From positions 1-64,000 of the forward strand of contig JAJOZX010006147.1 in NCBI GenBank assembly GCA_023014485.1: a stretch of 64,000 nucleotides of DNA. Reading direction: 5' to 3'. The notes beneath the pieces are model-generated. The model made no database searches, was not told the DNA's origin, and worked only from the letters and a program-made list of their open reading frames with translations. Made by a program: the position numbers and the translations under genes. Source of the DNA: Bathynomus jamesi (taxonomy: Eukaryota; Arthropoda; Malacostraca; Isopoda; Cirolanidae). The stretch's first letter is position 1. Every line of letters begins with the position of its first letter. Of the stretch, positions 1 through 10,612 are shown piece by piece.

Positions 1-2
1 GC

Positions 3-660
3 TGTAATCAGCCAGCTGATATAAGGTTTAAAATGAATGGTGAAGTAATTGAGGAAGTACAAGAGTTTAAGTATTTGGGTCAAACTATTACCAGCTCCTT
101 GAGTGATGACTCAGATATAAGAAAACAATCTCGAAGCCTGTGTGCTAAAGCGAATATTACCATAAGGAACTTTCGTTTCTGTAAGTGAAGCTAAAGACAC
201 ACTCTTTCGTTCTTTCTGCAGTATATATACGGTCAGCAATCTGGTGAATTATAAAAAAGGTTCTGGCAGAACCCTAAATTTGCAGTACAACAGGTCTTTT
301 AAACTCTTATAAATTACCCCCGAGATGTTCAGCTTCGCAAATGTTTGCTACCCGCAATGTCCCGAGCTTCCCGGAGGTAACAAGACGTGCTCAATACAGT
401 CTAATGCAAAGAATTAAAAAATCAACCAACCCGATCATCCAAGCTATCCATGAGTCCTGCCATTTATCCTCTAAGCTATGGACTTCTTGGTACGAAAACG
501 TCTGTCTGTAGCTCCACTTAACTTCGACATTACAGTATTATTTCTAATCAATTGTATATATTTCTATCCTTAGTATATGAACTGTCATTGTATTAATAAT
601 ATTTGTCATATGGATTATAGTCTGCCAATAAACCTTTTCATTTTCATTTCATTTTCATAT
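3..660 (+). pseudogene. 3' end of a non-LTR (LINE) retrotransposon
   Basis: An open frame from 3 to 188 reads as the end of a non-LTR reverse transcriptase, with the thumb-region word VQEFKYLGQTITSS followed by SDIRKQ. After the stop at 186, shifted frames still give LINE-like C-terminal words, including SLMQRIKKSTNPIIQ near 400-450. The 3' UTR follows (about 520-640) and ends in an ACCTTTTCATTTTCATTTC-type tail at 632-658, as expected of target-primed insertion. The same tail and C-terminal words recur at 18.29-18.60 kb, so this is a repeat family. The 5' part lies outside the window. The clade (CR1/jockey-like) is not assigned. Confidence 0.7.
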
Positions 661-673
661 ATATATATATACA

Positions 674-1223
674 CAGTGGTGTAGTGCTAAATAAAGAAGT
701 GAGGGAACGCATTTTGAGTGTTACTCAGATGCGGGGGGGACAATGGCGAGCGCGGCGAGCCCATACAGCTGGGGGTCCGGGGGCACTGTAAGCCCCCCGG
801 GAAATCTTTTGAAATCTGACCAATTTCAGGGATATTTTGAGGTCATATGCACTGGATATTAGGATATATTCCAAGGTTGAAGATGCAGTATTTCCAGTGT
901 CATTAGATATACGACATCCAGTACGATCAATAAAAATAGCTAACAACTGGAATGATTAACTAAAAAAAAGTTAACAACTGGTACGCCGTGGTGACTGTTT
1001 CACCAGATCTTTATAGGCTAGCATTGCCTCAGTCGAAGGTAAAAGAAATGAAACAGTTAATGATTCTTTCTCATATTTCTTCTAGGGGGTGGGAATTAAA
1101 ATTTCATGACGTTAGAGATTTGTAAGTTCGGATTTATTTGAAATAGTGAGGGAACGCCGTTCCGTCTACCAAAAAAAGTAAGGGAACGCCGTTCCCACGC
1201 GTTCCCACAGCACTACACCACTG
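674..1223 (-). mobile_element. 550-bp hAT-like MITE, copy 1
   Basis: The element has perfect 15-bp terminal inverted repeats, CAGTGGTGTAGTGCT at 674 and its complement ending at 1223. The flanking octamers are TATATACA and TATATATA (7 of 8 match, in a TA tract). The body is the reverse complement of the full copy at 23330-23879, with the same 550-bp length. A 73-codon frame (725-946, minus) is present in both full copies but resembles no known protein and is probably chance. The termini and 8-bp duplication fit the hAT superfamily; no transposase is present, so it is non-autonomous. Confidence 0.85.
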
Positions 1224-1409
1224 TATATATATATATATACACAGGGTGAATTACGACGAAATGTCGTAACTTCGGAAGCTTATAGCTGAGGTCATTCGCA
1301 GTCAAAAACTCCATATGAACATACAGTAGGTTCGATTCTTAACGGTTATGGAGCTATGGATGTTTGAATTTCAAGCATGCGCATTGCGCATGCGTAACCT
1401 TGAACTGAA

Positions 1410-1680
1410 TTGACAGTTACTTACCACGTACAGCTCGTTCTATACCTCCAACCTGGGGATCGTGCCCAACTGCTGGAATTTTGTAATTGGCTCAATGCCG
1501 ATCGACAATTGCATCGATACGTCTTGTTCTGTGATGAGGCTCAATTTACCTACGACGGTGTCAACAAAACTCGCAATTCATATGTGTGGTCAGAAATGAA
1601 TCCTCATGCCATTGTGGAAAGTAATTTTCAACATCGGTTCAGTATCATTGATACTGAACCGATGTTGAAAATTACTTTCC
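1410..1680 (+). pseudogene. IS630/mariner-like transposase, middle fragment
   Basis: The frame reads EFCNWLNADRQLHRYVLFC, then DEAQFTYDGVNKTRNSYVW and MNPHAIVESNFQHRFS. This is the region around the first catalytic Asp (the D of DEAQF) in the IS630-Tc1-mariner family, a DDE/D cut-and-paste transposase. The similarity stops at the palindrome centre (about 1648), after which the frame reads the inverted arm, so the last roughly 20 residues are an artefact. The inverted arm (1649-2056) holds the same fragment in reverse. The N-terminal helix-turn-helix is missing. Confidence 0.7.
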
Positions 1681-2070
1681 ACAATGGCATGAGGATTCAT
1701 TTCTGACCACCATATGAATTGCGAGTTTTGTTGACACCGTCGTAGGTAAATTGAGCCTCATCACAGAACAAGACGTATCGATGCAATTGTCGATCGGCAT
1801 TGAGCCAATTACAAAATTCAGCAGTTGGGCACGATCCCAGGTTGGAGGTATAGAACGAGCTGTACGTGGTAAGTAACTGTCAATTCAGTTCAAGGTTACG
1901 CATGCGCAATGCGCATGCTTGAAATTCAAACATCCATAGCTCCATAACCGTTAAGAATCGACCTACTGTATGTTCATATGGAGTTTTTGACTGCGAATGA
2001 CCTCAGCTATAAGCTTCCGAAGTTATGACATTTCGTCGTAATTCACCCTGTGTGTGTATATATATATATA

Positions 2071-2426
2071 CAGTGGTGTGTAGTGCTGTGGGAACGCGTG
2101 GGAACGGCGTTCCCTTACTTTTTTTGTAGACGGAACGGCGTTCCCTCACTATTTCAAATAAATCCGAACTACAAATCTCTATCGTCATGAAATTTTAATT
2201 CCCACCCCCTAGAAGAAATATGAGAAAGAATCATTAACTGTTTCATTTCTTTTACCTTCGACTGAGGCAATGCTAGCCTAAAGATCTGGTGAAACAGTCA
2301 CCACGGCGTACCAGTTGTTAACTTTTTTTTAGTTAATCATTCCAGTTGTTAGCTATTTATTGATCGTACTGGATGTCGTATATCTAATGACACTGGAAAT
2401 ACTGCATCTTCAACCTTGGAATATAT
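2071..2426 (+). mobile_element. hAT-like MITE, copy 2 (truncated)
   Basis: It begins CAGTGGTGTGTAGTGCTGTG, one TG longer than the other copies. It follows the copy at 23330 through CTTCAACCTTGGAATATAT, then breaks off at 2426 where the mariner-like coding sequence resumes. The right third and right terminal repeat are missing. The break falls exactly on a junction with the host element, so the truncation belongs to the same rearrangement that made the palindrome. Confidence 0.8.
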
Positions 2427-2810
2427 GACTGGTGTGGTATTCTCTACAGTCAGCTGATTGGTCCGTTTATCTTCGAAAGTGGTCTTACAGGTGACATTTG
2501 TCTACGATTTCTGCAAGACGAACTGCCGCCACTGTTAGAAGATGTACCTTTGGCAACACGATTGCGTATGTACTTCCAACAACACGGAGCTCTTCCCCAT
2601 TTTCGCCGATGATCGCTTCCCTGGTCGATGGATTGGTCGTGGTGGTGCACAAAATTGGCCAACCAGGTCTCTGGACTTAAACCCTCTAGATTTTTATCTG
2701 TGGGGCAAATGAAAGAGTTGATGTACCAGAAAAAAGTGGAAACACGAGATGCATTGTTCCGTCGCATTTTGAAGTAATGAACTAATGCAAGCTACACGCG
2801 CGATTCACAG
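2427..2810 (+). pseudogene. IS630/mariner-like transposase, C-terminal fragment
   Basis: Reading across frame breaks gives words for a WCG motif, then SQLIGPFIFESGLTGD, LPPLLEDVPLATRLRMYFQQ, HGALPHF, FPGRWIGRGGAQNWPTRSLD and LNPLDFYLWG. These are diagnostic of the IS630/mariner family: the second catalytic Asp is normally in QQDGAP, and the third in SPDLNPLDF. Here the second Asp position is His (QQHGALPHF) and several frame breaks are present, so the copy is dead. It is the continuation of the fragment at 1410-1680. Confidence 0.7.
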
Positions 2811-3042
2811 ACGAGCGCGATGTGTATTGAGGCGAAAGGTAGTCATTTTGAACAGTTATTGTAAATTTGTGAATAAAAACTTTAGCAGCTATTTGTTCGC
2901 TTATTCTTATTTTTAAACAGTCAAACATCCATAGCTCTATAACCGTTAAGAATCGGACCTTTGTTCATTTTGAGTTTTTTGACTGGGAATGACCTCAGCT
3001 CTAAGCTCCCGAAGTTATGACATTTCGTCGTGACTCACCTTG

Positions 3043-3056
3043 TATGTATGTATGTG

Positions 3057-3087
<31 letters not shown>

Positions 3088-3981
3088 ATGAAACATCTGC
3101 AATATATATATATATTATACACAAAAACGATATGGTATTCAGACAAAGCTGCCTGGACCAAGAGAACAATTTTCATTTTTGTAAATTCCCTGACTTGGCA
3201 ACAAGAATCAATCTAAACAGTCCCTTCCGCCATAAAATCTTCATGAATTGTAGATTTGTAAAAATTATTTTGATAATGTTCAAAATTGTTGGTTGAGCAG
3301 AAGAAATAGAAGATTGTGTTTGCTTAGCATTTTAAGATGAAATATACAATTAAAGGATTAAAGGCAAAATAATTCCATGATGATAAAAATTTAATCGGGC
3401 TTGATTATATAGCAAAAAGATCATCCCATTCATTAGGCCATTTATCAGGGGGTATCCAACATTTTTATGGAGCTGAGTTACTCATAAACTTTGGCCAGGA
3501 AGAGTGGTCTATCAACTCCTGTCCGTATTTAATTCCTTCCACCCCCTCCCATACACACCATTCATTTCTCTAACTTACATTTGCAATCGTGTCTCACCTC
3601 ATTATTTTTCCTATGCTGAACTGTAAAAAAAGACAAAATCTCAGACTTTTTGAAAAGAGGGTGTATTCTAAACGCAGTATTTTTTAAAATCTTGATGATA
3701 AGAAACTAGATTTAGGTATGAATTTTCAATCACTGCTTGCATTTGCATTGGCCTTTTAATTTTTTGGGGATTATATTCCATAATTATTTAAATTTCGGGA
3801 AAATGCCTTGCGATCGATTGAAAAATGCTTCGTGATCGACCAGTCGATCGCGAGCATCCAACAGGTTGGGCATCCCAGCCCGATATTATTCATGCTCATG
3901 CAAGGATTTTGTTCTAAACTTTCGATGTACAGGTAAGTTACTTTATATTGTAAGAACCTTATAAGATAGGAATTATTGAAC

Positions 3982-3984
<3 letters not shown>
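3043..3984. other. (TA)n tract and sequence without recognisable features
   Basis: A (TA)n tract spans about 3057-3115. The rest is AT-rich. Near 3830-3870 there is a GATCGACCAGTCGATCGCG segment with internal symmetry. No coding frame above background and no clear terminal repeats were seen. Confidence 0.4.

Positions 3985-4024
<40 letters not shown>
3985..4024. repeat. (TA)n microsatellite
   Basis: An uninterrupted TA dinucleotide run of about 40 bp. Runs like this border many of the mobile elements in the window. Confidence 0.95.
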
Positions 4025-4026
<2 letters not shown>

Positions 4027-4200
4027 TTTAATCTTTGGTAAAACTAGAATTTTTACTTTCTGAAATCGTCAATTTTCAACTGAAACTACAAGTTTGTCAG
4101 GTTAATTTTGCAAGGTGAAATTACCTATTTAAGTTACTCCTTTAAACTGATGCCGCCAAATTTTAAGTCTGAAGTTACCTAGAACTCCATATTACAATAT

Positions 4201-4321
4201 ACCGGATGAGTCAAAAGAGAGGAAACATAGGAACTATGCTTTTCAATATAAATATACATTACATGCGAGTATTTGCATTGAAATACATAGTTCCTATGTT
4301 TCCTGACTTTTGACTCGCCCG

Positions 4322-4323
<2 letters not shown>
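4201..4323. mobile_element. Small hairpin MITE (ACCGG ends)
   Basis: The ends are ACCGGATGAGTCAAAAG and the near-complement CTTTTGACTCGCCCGGT. Just inside, GGAAACATAGGAACTATG is repeated in inverse orientation, so most of the 123 bp folds into one hairpin. It sits between TA-rich flanks (AT before, GT after), as Tc1/mariner-derived MITEs often do. No coding capacity. Confidence 0.6.
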
Positions 4324-4359
<36 letters not shown>

Positions 4360-4417
4360 GGGATGAATTTCACGAATACGTGAATCAAATAAGTGATGCA
4401 CACCCACAAGGAAATTA

Positions 4418-4735
4418 ATGAAAAGCAATTCCAAGATCTCTCGTGTATTCAAGAGTACAAATCGTCAGGGAATGAAATGAGAAGGGAAGGAGAATATATA
4501 TATATATATATACAGCGTAAACAAAATATCATAGTTAGGAGGGAATAACAATTAGTACTTCTCAATAATTTATAATTTGTTAATTTCTCGAAACTGTTTT
4601 GTTTTCGCTGTATAGAGATATATTTTCGGCTTCTTGCCTTCTCCTTCCATTCCCTGAGAGAGGTGTACTGTTCAATACACAAAGGGCCTTGGGATTGCTT
4701 TTCGGAGGAGTAGATCAATAGACAATTAAACTCTC
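4418..4735. other. Decayed Penelope-type terminal repeats with hammerhead-like cores, head to head
   Basis: On the minus strand a CTGACGA box (4462-4468) is followed by a stem-loop and a GAGA where GAAA is expected. On the plus strand at about 4653-4690 the same family reads CTGAGAGAGGTGTACTG ... ACAAAG, also degenerate. The surrounding words TTTTCGGCTTCTTGCC and CAATACAC recur at 25.2 and 39.9 kb. The two arms face each other around a (TA)n tract (4493-4512). Both cores carry substitutions at positions essential in hammerheads, so these are fossils. Confidence 0.5.
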
Positions 4736-5100
4736 ACTCGCTGAGTAGGAAACTTGGCATATACATTCCATAAAACTTTTAATGCACATTAAAAGAAAAT
4801 GAGAATAAATCTTGATCTGTATCAGAGATTATAAATTCATTTTCTCAGCAGAACGCTTGAGAGTTGTACGCTTGAGAGTTTCTACTCCCATCCCTGGAGT
4901 GTTTTCGTAATGTGGCCACTGTTTTATTAAAATCAACTTAAAAATTCGTCACTTAATTTCCCGAATGAAAAACTAAATTTAAGCTTCACACAATAAATAC
5001 AAAAAAGTTTGATTTCATTCTTTCGAAATGTCAAAGTTTGTCTATATTTTAACGTAAATTCTATAATTATTGCATGGGTTTATTCCCGATGGTACGTATA

Positions 5101-5335
5101 CAGAGGGTTGACAAAAGTAAATAGACACCTTCGGTTTTTTTTTTCATAGTTTTTCATTTGATAATAAAAATCAATAAATAATAATAGATTTATTGAATCA
5201 ATATATTTAGAATCGCGATGCTTTCCCCTTTGTATCATGTAAAGGTGACGCACGTTCTGGCATTCTATTGATGGCTTTGACATTTATTCTTGAGGACAAT
5301 CATCGTGGTGTCTATTTACTTTTGTCAGCCCTCTG
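5101..5335. mobile_element. Tc1/mariner-type MITE, 235 bp
   Basis: Long terminal inverted repeats begin CAGAGGGTTGACAAAAGT at 5101 and end ACTTTTGTCAGCCCTCTG at 5335, continuing inward through AAATAGACACC. A TA dinucleotide precedes the left end. The interior is AT-rich and non-coding. The repeat style and TA target fit a Tc1/mariner-derived MITE. Confidence 0.75.
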
Positions 5336-5915
5336 TGTATGAAATTCGTTGACGGTTCGACTGCCGGTGAACCGTGATCTCTATGTCGAGGTCAGTAAAG
5401 ACGAGACATTATATCGACGTTACTGTCTCGTAAAATCAACGTCCGTGACGTAAAAGAAAAAAATCAACGTCCGTGACGTAAAGAAACTTTATATTATATT
5501 AACATTCTATACCCCCCCCCCCCCCCCCATAGTATAAAACAGTGTATACACCAAAAGCAGAGAATTAACAAAAACATCTTTACAGGATAAAAGAAATTCT
5601 CAAACTCTCGAACTTTCTAATCTCGAAAAGATAAGAAATATCTCTCTGCACGTTTTGGATAAAAAAAAAAATTAAAGGAAAATTTTAAATCGTGTGATTT
5701 TTCGGTGATTTATTTCAGAAAGGATTTTTTTTGAGGATTTCTTCACATTTTTTTTAAATATAGTTATGGTATTTTATGCCATATTTTATGCGAGTTAAGT
5801 AACCATACAAATTACCTTCTTCTTCCGGAAGAGGTTACAAACTCGAGGTGTTTATAATAATAGTCAAATATTCAAATGAAAACCAATGTCTAGCGGCAAC
5901 TGAAAAAATTATTAA

Positions 5916-5952
<37 letters not shown>

Positions 5953-6430
5953 TATTAAAGCACGACTCTCGTTTAAGAATTAAATCTTATTGCTTAGGTA
6001 CATAATTATTTACGCCATGTACATTAGAGGAACTAGTGTTCCATTGATCATGTATGGAGTAAGAAAACGTGTTTATTCGAGTATAATTATATATAAAAAT
6101 AATTAATAGGAAATGGATAAATAATGAATATAGTGATTATATAAATAATGAATGAATAATTATAGTAATTTAAAAACTAATAATTGTGGATTTAAATATT
6201 GGTAATTAGCAAGAACGTATTTGATTTGATGTAATTTATTTATATTGGATGTGCTTCATATATTCTTTATAACAGTGTTACGGTTAAAATATTAATAATT
6301 ACAATGTAGATAATAATAATGATGTTAATAATAATGATTATAATAATGATGATAATAATAATTAATGATGATGATAATCATTGCATTATTATTATTTTTC
6401 TTGTAATTTGAAATCAATTTCGTATATACA
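5336..6430. other. AT-rich stretch with poly-C and (ATT)n
   Basis: It contains a short direct duplication (ATCAACGTCCGTGACGTAAA at about 5437 and 5463), a run of about 18 C at 5511-5528, and an (ATT)n tract at about 5910-5953. The rest is AT-rich. No genes recognised. Confidence 0.6.
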
Positions 6431-6439
6431 CGCCAGGTG

Positions 6440-7740
6440 TCCACCCCAAACAGTATCCCTATTTCTAAATAAATGTTCTAAGCTAAAAAAAGGAATCTAA
6501 ACACAGACGAACGTGATTAGTACGTAAAACATAAGCGTTATTAACCTTAATTAAACATGTTCGCTGTAATCGCCATCTTTGTCTAACACAATATTCAACC
6601 TTGCACAAATGTTTGACATAATTTTTGAAAATAGCTCAGCTGGGATGTTGCTGATTACCTCAGATTTTGGGCTTTAAGTCTTTAAGTGTCTTAGGCTTAG
6701 TAGAATAGATCGTGTCTTTTATGTAACCCAACAAAAAAAAAGTCGGGGGTGTGAGGTCAGGTGAATATGGTAGTCAATCCACTGGCTCATGAAGGGCGAT
6801 TAGTCGCACGGAAAAACTCTTCCTCAAAAAGTTGCGGTTTCACAAGCAGTGCGTGGAGGTGCTTCATCCTCCTGAAACCATTGTGAATCTGGGGTAATGC
6901 AGTAATTTCTTTTATGGGATAAACTAATTAGCTGTGGTAAGTAGAAATCTTGTCGTATCTGATGATATGAATTTTGCTTTACTGTTACTCTTTTTACAGT
7001 TTCATTCTCAAAGTAGGAGGGACCTACTACACCACATCAACCAACAGCGACCCAAATGTTGAGTTTAGCAACACTATGTGGAAGCTCTATTGGAGCGCCA
7101 ACATGACTTCCCCAGTAACGAAAGTTTTGCTTATTACAGTAATCTTCCTGGACAGAAGTACATAACACTCGTCAGTGAAGTGGATGTGTTTTAAAAACTC
7201 AGGATCTTCTCCTAGCTTTGCTAACATCCGTGTTGGGAATACCATTCGTTTTTGTTTTTGAACATTAGTCAGTTAACTTGTGAATGAATTATGTAGGGAA
7301 AAAGATTTAATTCGGTACGAAGTATACGATGCACAGATGTTCGTGAAAGAGCTATCATGCTTCTGCTAACAAACGTCGAATTGACTCCTGCGAACTGCGT
7401 GCAACAATTTCATGAACCATATTTACGTGTTACACAGTTCTTGTGGATCGTTGTCTACTTCTTTTAGTTTTATGTTGATTGCCTACATTTCCTTCTGCTT
7501 GAGATTTTCAAACAATTCGTGATATTGTCTTTCTTTCGGATGGATCTCTTCATCCATATGCTCTGCAAAAGTTCCTTTGCACCTGCGACTCAGAATTTGT
7601 CACATGAAATCACTCCACGATCTTTATTTTCTGTCCCAGCTGCAAACGCGGCACTACTGTTTGAGGGTTCAGCCATATTGTTCCGTGTGGCTAGGTCCTT
7701 AAGGAGGCCCAGTTTGGTAGCGGTATCATCTTTTCGCAGA
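6440..7740 (-). pseudogene. Decayed mariner/IS630-like transposase
   Basis: Read on the minus strand across many frame breaks, the order is: N-terminal DNA-binding-like words (7500-7740), then MVFPTRMLAKLGEDPEFLKH and IHFTDECYV around 7165-7240 (the first catalytic Asp context), then NIWVAVG ... CGVVGPTYFEN at about 7000-7080. Near 6570-6790 are TPLDFFLLGYIKDTIY, TLKDLKPKIEVISNIPAEL and KIMSNICARLN, the third-Asp region and C-terminus. The order and motifs match the mariner branch of IS630-Tc1-mariner. Stops and frameshifts make it nonfunctional. No terminal repeats were found. Confidence 0.6.
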
Positions 7741-7954
7741 AACTAGGAATAGTTATTACTTTAAGTGTGAAATGGTGAAAGAACGGTTTTAATGTACAAT
7801 ATTTATGAGTTAAGTAATGAAGATGAGAAATGTGTAGGTATATGCGGAATAAAAACTACATTCTGTTACCTTTCTAAGGAAGAAACCCCAATAATAAAAT
7901 ATGTAGCCATTATAAAATAACGGGCAAATAAAAATAGGGGCATTTCTTGGAACA

Positions 7955-7956
7955 CC

Positions 7957-8017
<61 letters not shown>

Positions 8018-8131
8018 TAAAGAACGACGCTTGTATATTTGTTCCGTTCTCTCTCTCTCGTCTTGCGCGGAATATCTCCTATACAAGCGTCGTTCTTTAC
8101 GTTATTTATACTGCGTGTTCTTTGCAGTTGA

Positions 8132-8165
<34 letters not shown>
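7955..8165. repeat. (TA)n tracts around a fold-back copy of the GACGCTTGTA repeat
   Basis: (TA)n at about 7958-8014 and 8135-8162 flank a palindrome: TAAAGAACGACGCTTGTA near 8017 and TACAAGCGTCGTTCTTTA near 8081. This is the arm sequence of the tRNA-like palindromes at 9.7-10.6 kb, here without the tRNA-like core. Confidence 0.75.
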
Positions 8166-8166
<1 letters not shown>

Positions 8167-8419
8167 CAAAATAGGTTTTTCGTGATGATCGTTTTCGCAT
8201 AAAGGTTAAACACGTGGCCTTACCGCTTGAGTTGGCTCGGTATAAAAAGACTTGCTTTCTTAATATCTCACTTTCATAGCCAGGCACACCCGACTCATCT
8301 GGAATTGCCCTGAGCAAAGTGTCTAGTCTTCTTATGAAATCATCTGCACGAACACCAGTCGTATTTCTTATTTATTTTGGTTAAATAGTCTTGGGTCTCT
8401 TACGACAAAGGTAATTTCT

Positions 8420-8610
8420 GATAATAAAAACCCACTCTAATAGACAGAGTTTATTTCCACAACAGTTTCGATGCCCACTGGCATCCTCTTCGGGTGGATA
8501 CAGAAAAACGAATCTAAATCCGTTTTTCTGTATCCACCCGAAGAGGATACCAGTGAGCATCGAAACTGTTGGGAAATAAACTCTGTCTATTAGAGTGGGT
8601 TTTTATTATC
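8420..8610. repeat. Nearly perfect palindrome carrying two hammerhead-like cores
   Basis: GATAATAAAAACCCACTC at 8420 is matched by its complement ending at 8610, and homology runs to a centre near 8515. Each arm has box 1 CCGAAGA, a strong stem II (GATGCC-AGT-GGGCATC in the left arm) and box 2 GAAAC: minus strand 8493 to 8465, plus strand 8538 to 8566. The hammerhead consensus is CUGANGA ... GAAA. The C at the U4 position in both arms is a deviation that may reduce or abolish cleavage. Likely a Penelope-type terminal repeat dimer. Confidence 0.6.
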
Positions 8611-8991
8611 ATATTTTGACCTTCACGTAGAAAAAAGTGAAGTTTTTTGCATTTATAAAGGTAATTTCCTTACATATTAGGATGTTCCTTGTCAAGCCAT
8701 CAGTTTGAGAATACTGTACATTCTGCTTTTCCTATTTTCCAGTGGTGTTTGGATTATTTTCAGGTTCAGTTTGAGGTTACTCAGGTTAGGTACTAGTTTT
8801 CTATTGTTATTATTATGGTATACCTCGCTTCGTCTTCCAGTGAATATAGATTTAGTTTACATAATCTTTCCCAGCAATTTAGTTTTTGCAGCCAATAATT
8901 TTTGTCGTGAAACTACTACTAGCTAATTAGTTTCTTCATTTTCATATGGGGACTTTAAGACTGAGCAATATTCTAGTTTTAATATGATGAT

Positions 8992-9067
<76 letters not shown>

Positions 9068-9640
9068 TGATAAATCTTGTGTAATATACATTAGTGGAAA
9101 CTCATTAACCGTGTAAGAGTGAATAAAAGGATAAAATTTTCAGCGTTAACCCTCTTCAGACGTGGCGCGTCCAATATTGTGGACAAAATTTATACCAAAA
9201 CGTATAGGATTTATAGTTATTGAAAACCAAATATTTTACCAACTAATTAATTACTTATTTCAGTGGTTCGCAATCTTTTGTTTTTATTTAAAGACACATT
9301 TCCTAGTTAGCTTGACCCTCGCGGCACACCGAACCGAATTTTGCCAAGTTATTTTGTATTTATTTTCATCACTCACTAGTGAAATAAAGTGATGTAGCTT
9401 ATTTTCTTCTAATAACGAAAGTACCGCGGCACATAAGGGACTTTGTCAAGGCACACCAGTTGCTTAGCACTGACTTGCTTTACGAGCATTTTCGGTTCCT
9501 TTTCCCACAACTAAACTAAACAAATATTAAACATATAGAAACATTTGTAGAAAAATTGCATTTTAGTAAGATTTATATTACTATGACTTAATATATTGAC
9601 TGACTGAATGAGTCAAATGAAGTAAAACGCTAAAAATGCG
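8611..9640. other. AT-rich region with (TA)n and a decayed hammerhead-like segment
   Basis: (TA)n fills about 8994-9065. At 9135-9175, minus strand, CTGAAGA is followed by a weak GGGTTAACGCT stem and GAAAA, a degenerate hammerhead-like arrangement. Beyond that the sequence to 9640 is AT-rich with no recognised element. Confidence 0.4.
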
Positions 9641-9680
9641 CGCGTTTTTTATCGTTTTAATTCTCTTAACGTTGGGGAGT

Positions 9681-9711
<31 letters not shown>

Positions 9712-9848
9712 TATATATATATGTGTGTATATATATATACACATTTCAACTGCAAAGAACACGCAGTATAAATAACGTAAAGAACGACGCTTGTATAGGA
9801 GAACATTCCGCGCAAGATGAGAAGAGAGAACGAACAAATAAAAAATGA

Positions 9849-9921
9849 GGTAACCACCCGGGAATCGAACCCGGGTTCTTCCGATTGCCGGTCAGATATG
9901 ATAACCATTACACCACGGGCC
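9849..9921 (-). tRNA. tRNA-like unit 1 (SINE head, not a functional tRNA)
   Basis: The length is 73 nt. It has a good A-box-like TGGTGTAATGG, a five-pair anticodon stem TCTGA/TCGGA, loop CCGGCAA (nominal anticodon GGC, but C replaces U33), and a perfect T-arm CCGGG-TTCGATT-CCCGG. The acceptor ends GGCCCGT and GGTTACC do not pair. It is therefore best read as a tRNA-derived SINE head with pol III promoter boxes. Confidence 0.6.
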
Positions 9922-10116
9922 TCACTCGAACAAATGCCGTAATTCTTCTACATACGCGCAGAAACCAATGCCCCAAGGGGGCACCTCCCGCATGCCGTAT
10001 CTATATATACATTTCAACTGCAAAGAACACGAGTATAAATAACGTAAAGAACGACGCTTGTATAGGAGAACATTCCGCGCAAGATGAGAAGAGAGAACGA
10101 ACAAATGAAAAAATGA

Positions 10117-10189
10117 GGTAACCACCTGGGAATCGAACCCGGGATCTTCCGATTGCCGGTCAGATATGATAACCATTACACCACGGGCC
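10117..10189 (-). tRNA. tRNA-like unit 2 (SINE head)
   Basis: Nearly identical to unit 1, with a CCTGG/CCGGG change in the T stem. It has the same 73-nt length, anticodon loop CCGGCAA and unpaired acceptor ends. It forms the left arm of a large palindrome with unit 3. Confidence 0.6.
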
Positions 10190-10456
10190 TCACTCGAACA
10201 AATGCCGTAATTCTTCTACATACGCGCAGAAACCAATGCCCCAAGGGGGCACCTCCCGCATGCCGTATCTATATATACATTTCAACTGCAAAGAACACGC
10301 GGAATGTTCTCCTATACAAGCGTCGTTCTTTACGTTATTTATACTGCGTGTTCTTTGCAGTTGAAATGTATATATAGATACGGCATGCGGGAGGTGCCCC
10401 CTTGGGGCATTGGTTTCTGCGCGTATGTAGAAGAATTACGGCATTTGTTCGAGTGA

Positions 10457-10529
10457 GGCCCGTGGTGTAATGGTTATCATATCTGACCGGCAATCGGAAG
10501 ATCCCGGGTGCGATTCCCGGGTGGTTACC
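10457..10529 (+). tRNA. tRNA-like unit 3 (SINE head)
   Basis: Same unit on the plus strand. The B box reads GGTGCGATTCC (T to G at the T54-region consensus GGTTCGA), so its promoter is slightly weakened. Acceptor ends are unpaired as in the other copies. Confidence 0.6.
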
Positions 10530-10612
10530 TCATTTTTTCATTTGTTCGTTCTCTCTTCTCATCTTGCGCGGAATGTTCTCCTATACAAGCGTCGTTCTTT
10601 ACGTTTATATAT

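Larger units (their letters stand above)
1240..3042 (+). mobile_element. Folded-back IS630/mariner-like transposon with a MITE piece inside
   Basis: The left terminus begins CACAGGGTGAATTACGACG at 1240 and the right terminus near 3042 is a related inverted repeat with the CACGACGAAATG core. Between them the left 408 bp is followed directly by its own reverse complement (centre about 1648, second arm to 2056). Then come a truncated copy of the hAT-like MITE (2071-2426) and the C-terminal half of the transposase (2427-2800). The coding sequence is therefore split between an N-terminal piece in the palindrome and a C-terminal piece beyond the MITE. It cannot encode an active protein. Confidence 0.75.
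9740..10612. repeat. Palindromic SINE-like cluster with three tRNA-like units
   Basis: Three copies of one unit are present: two minus-strand copies in tandem, then one plus-strand copy. Each joins an arm (AACGTAAAGAACGACGCTTG ... CGCGCAAGATGAG), a 73-nt tRNA-like sequence, and a conserved segment with the hairpin TGCCCCAAGGGGGCA and GCAGAAACCAATGCC. Copies 2 and 3 form one large inverted repeat with centre near 10320. (TA)n tracts border the cluster. Confidence 0.75.

Noticed and set aside
725..946. 73-codon frame conserved between 725-946 and 23605-23826 as a protein
   Set aside because: Both copies lie in the same young MITE, so identity reflects shared origin, and the peptide has no recognisable features.
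9849..9921. A functional tRNA-Ala(GGC)
   Set aside because: The acceptor ends do not pair, U33 is C, and the unit is repeated within palindromes with a fixed leader; it fits a SINE head.
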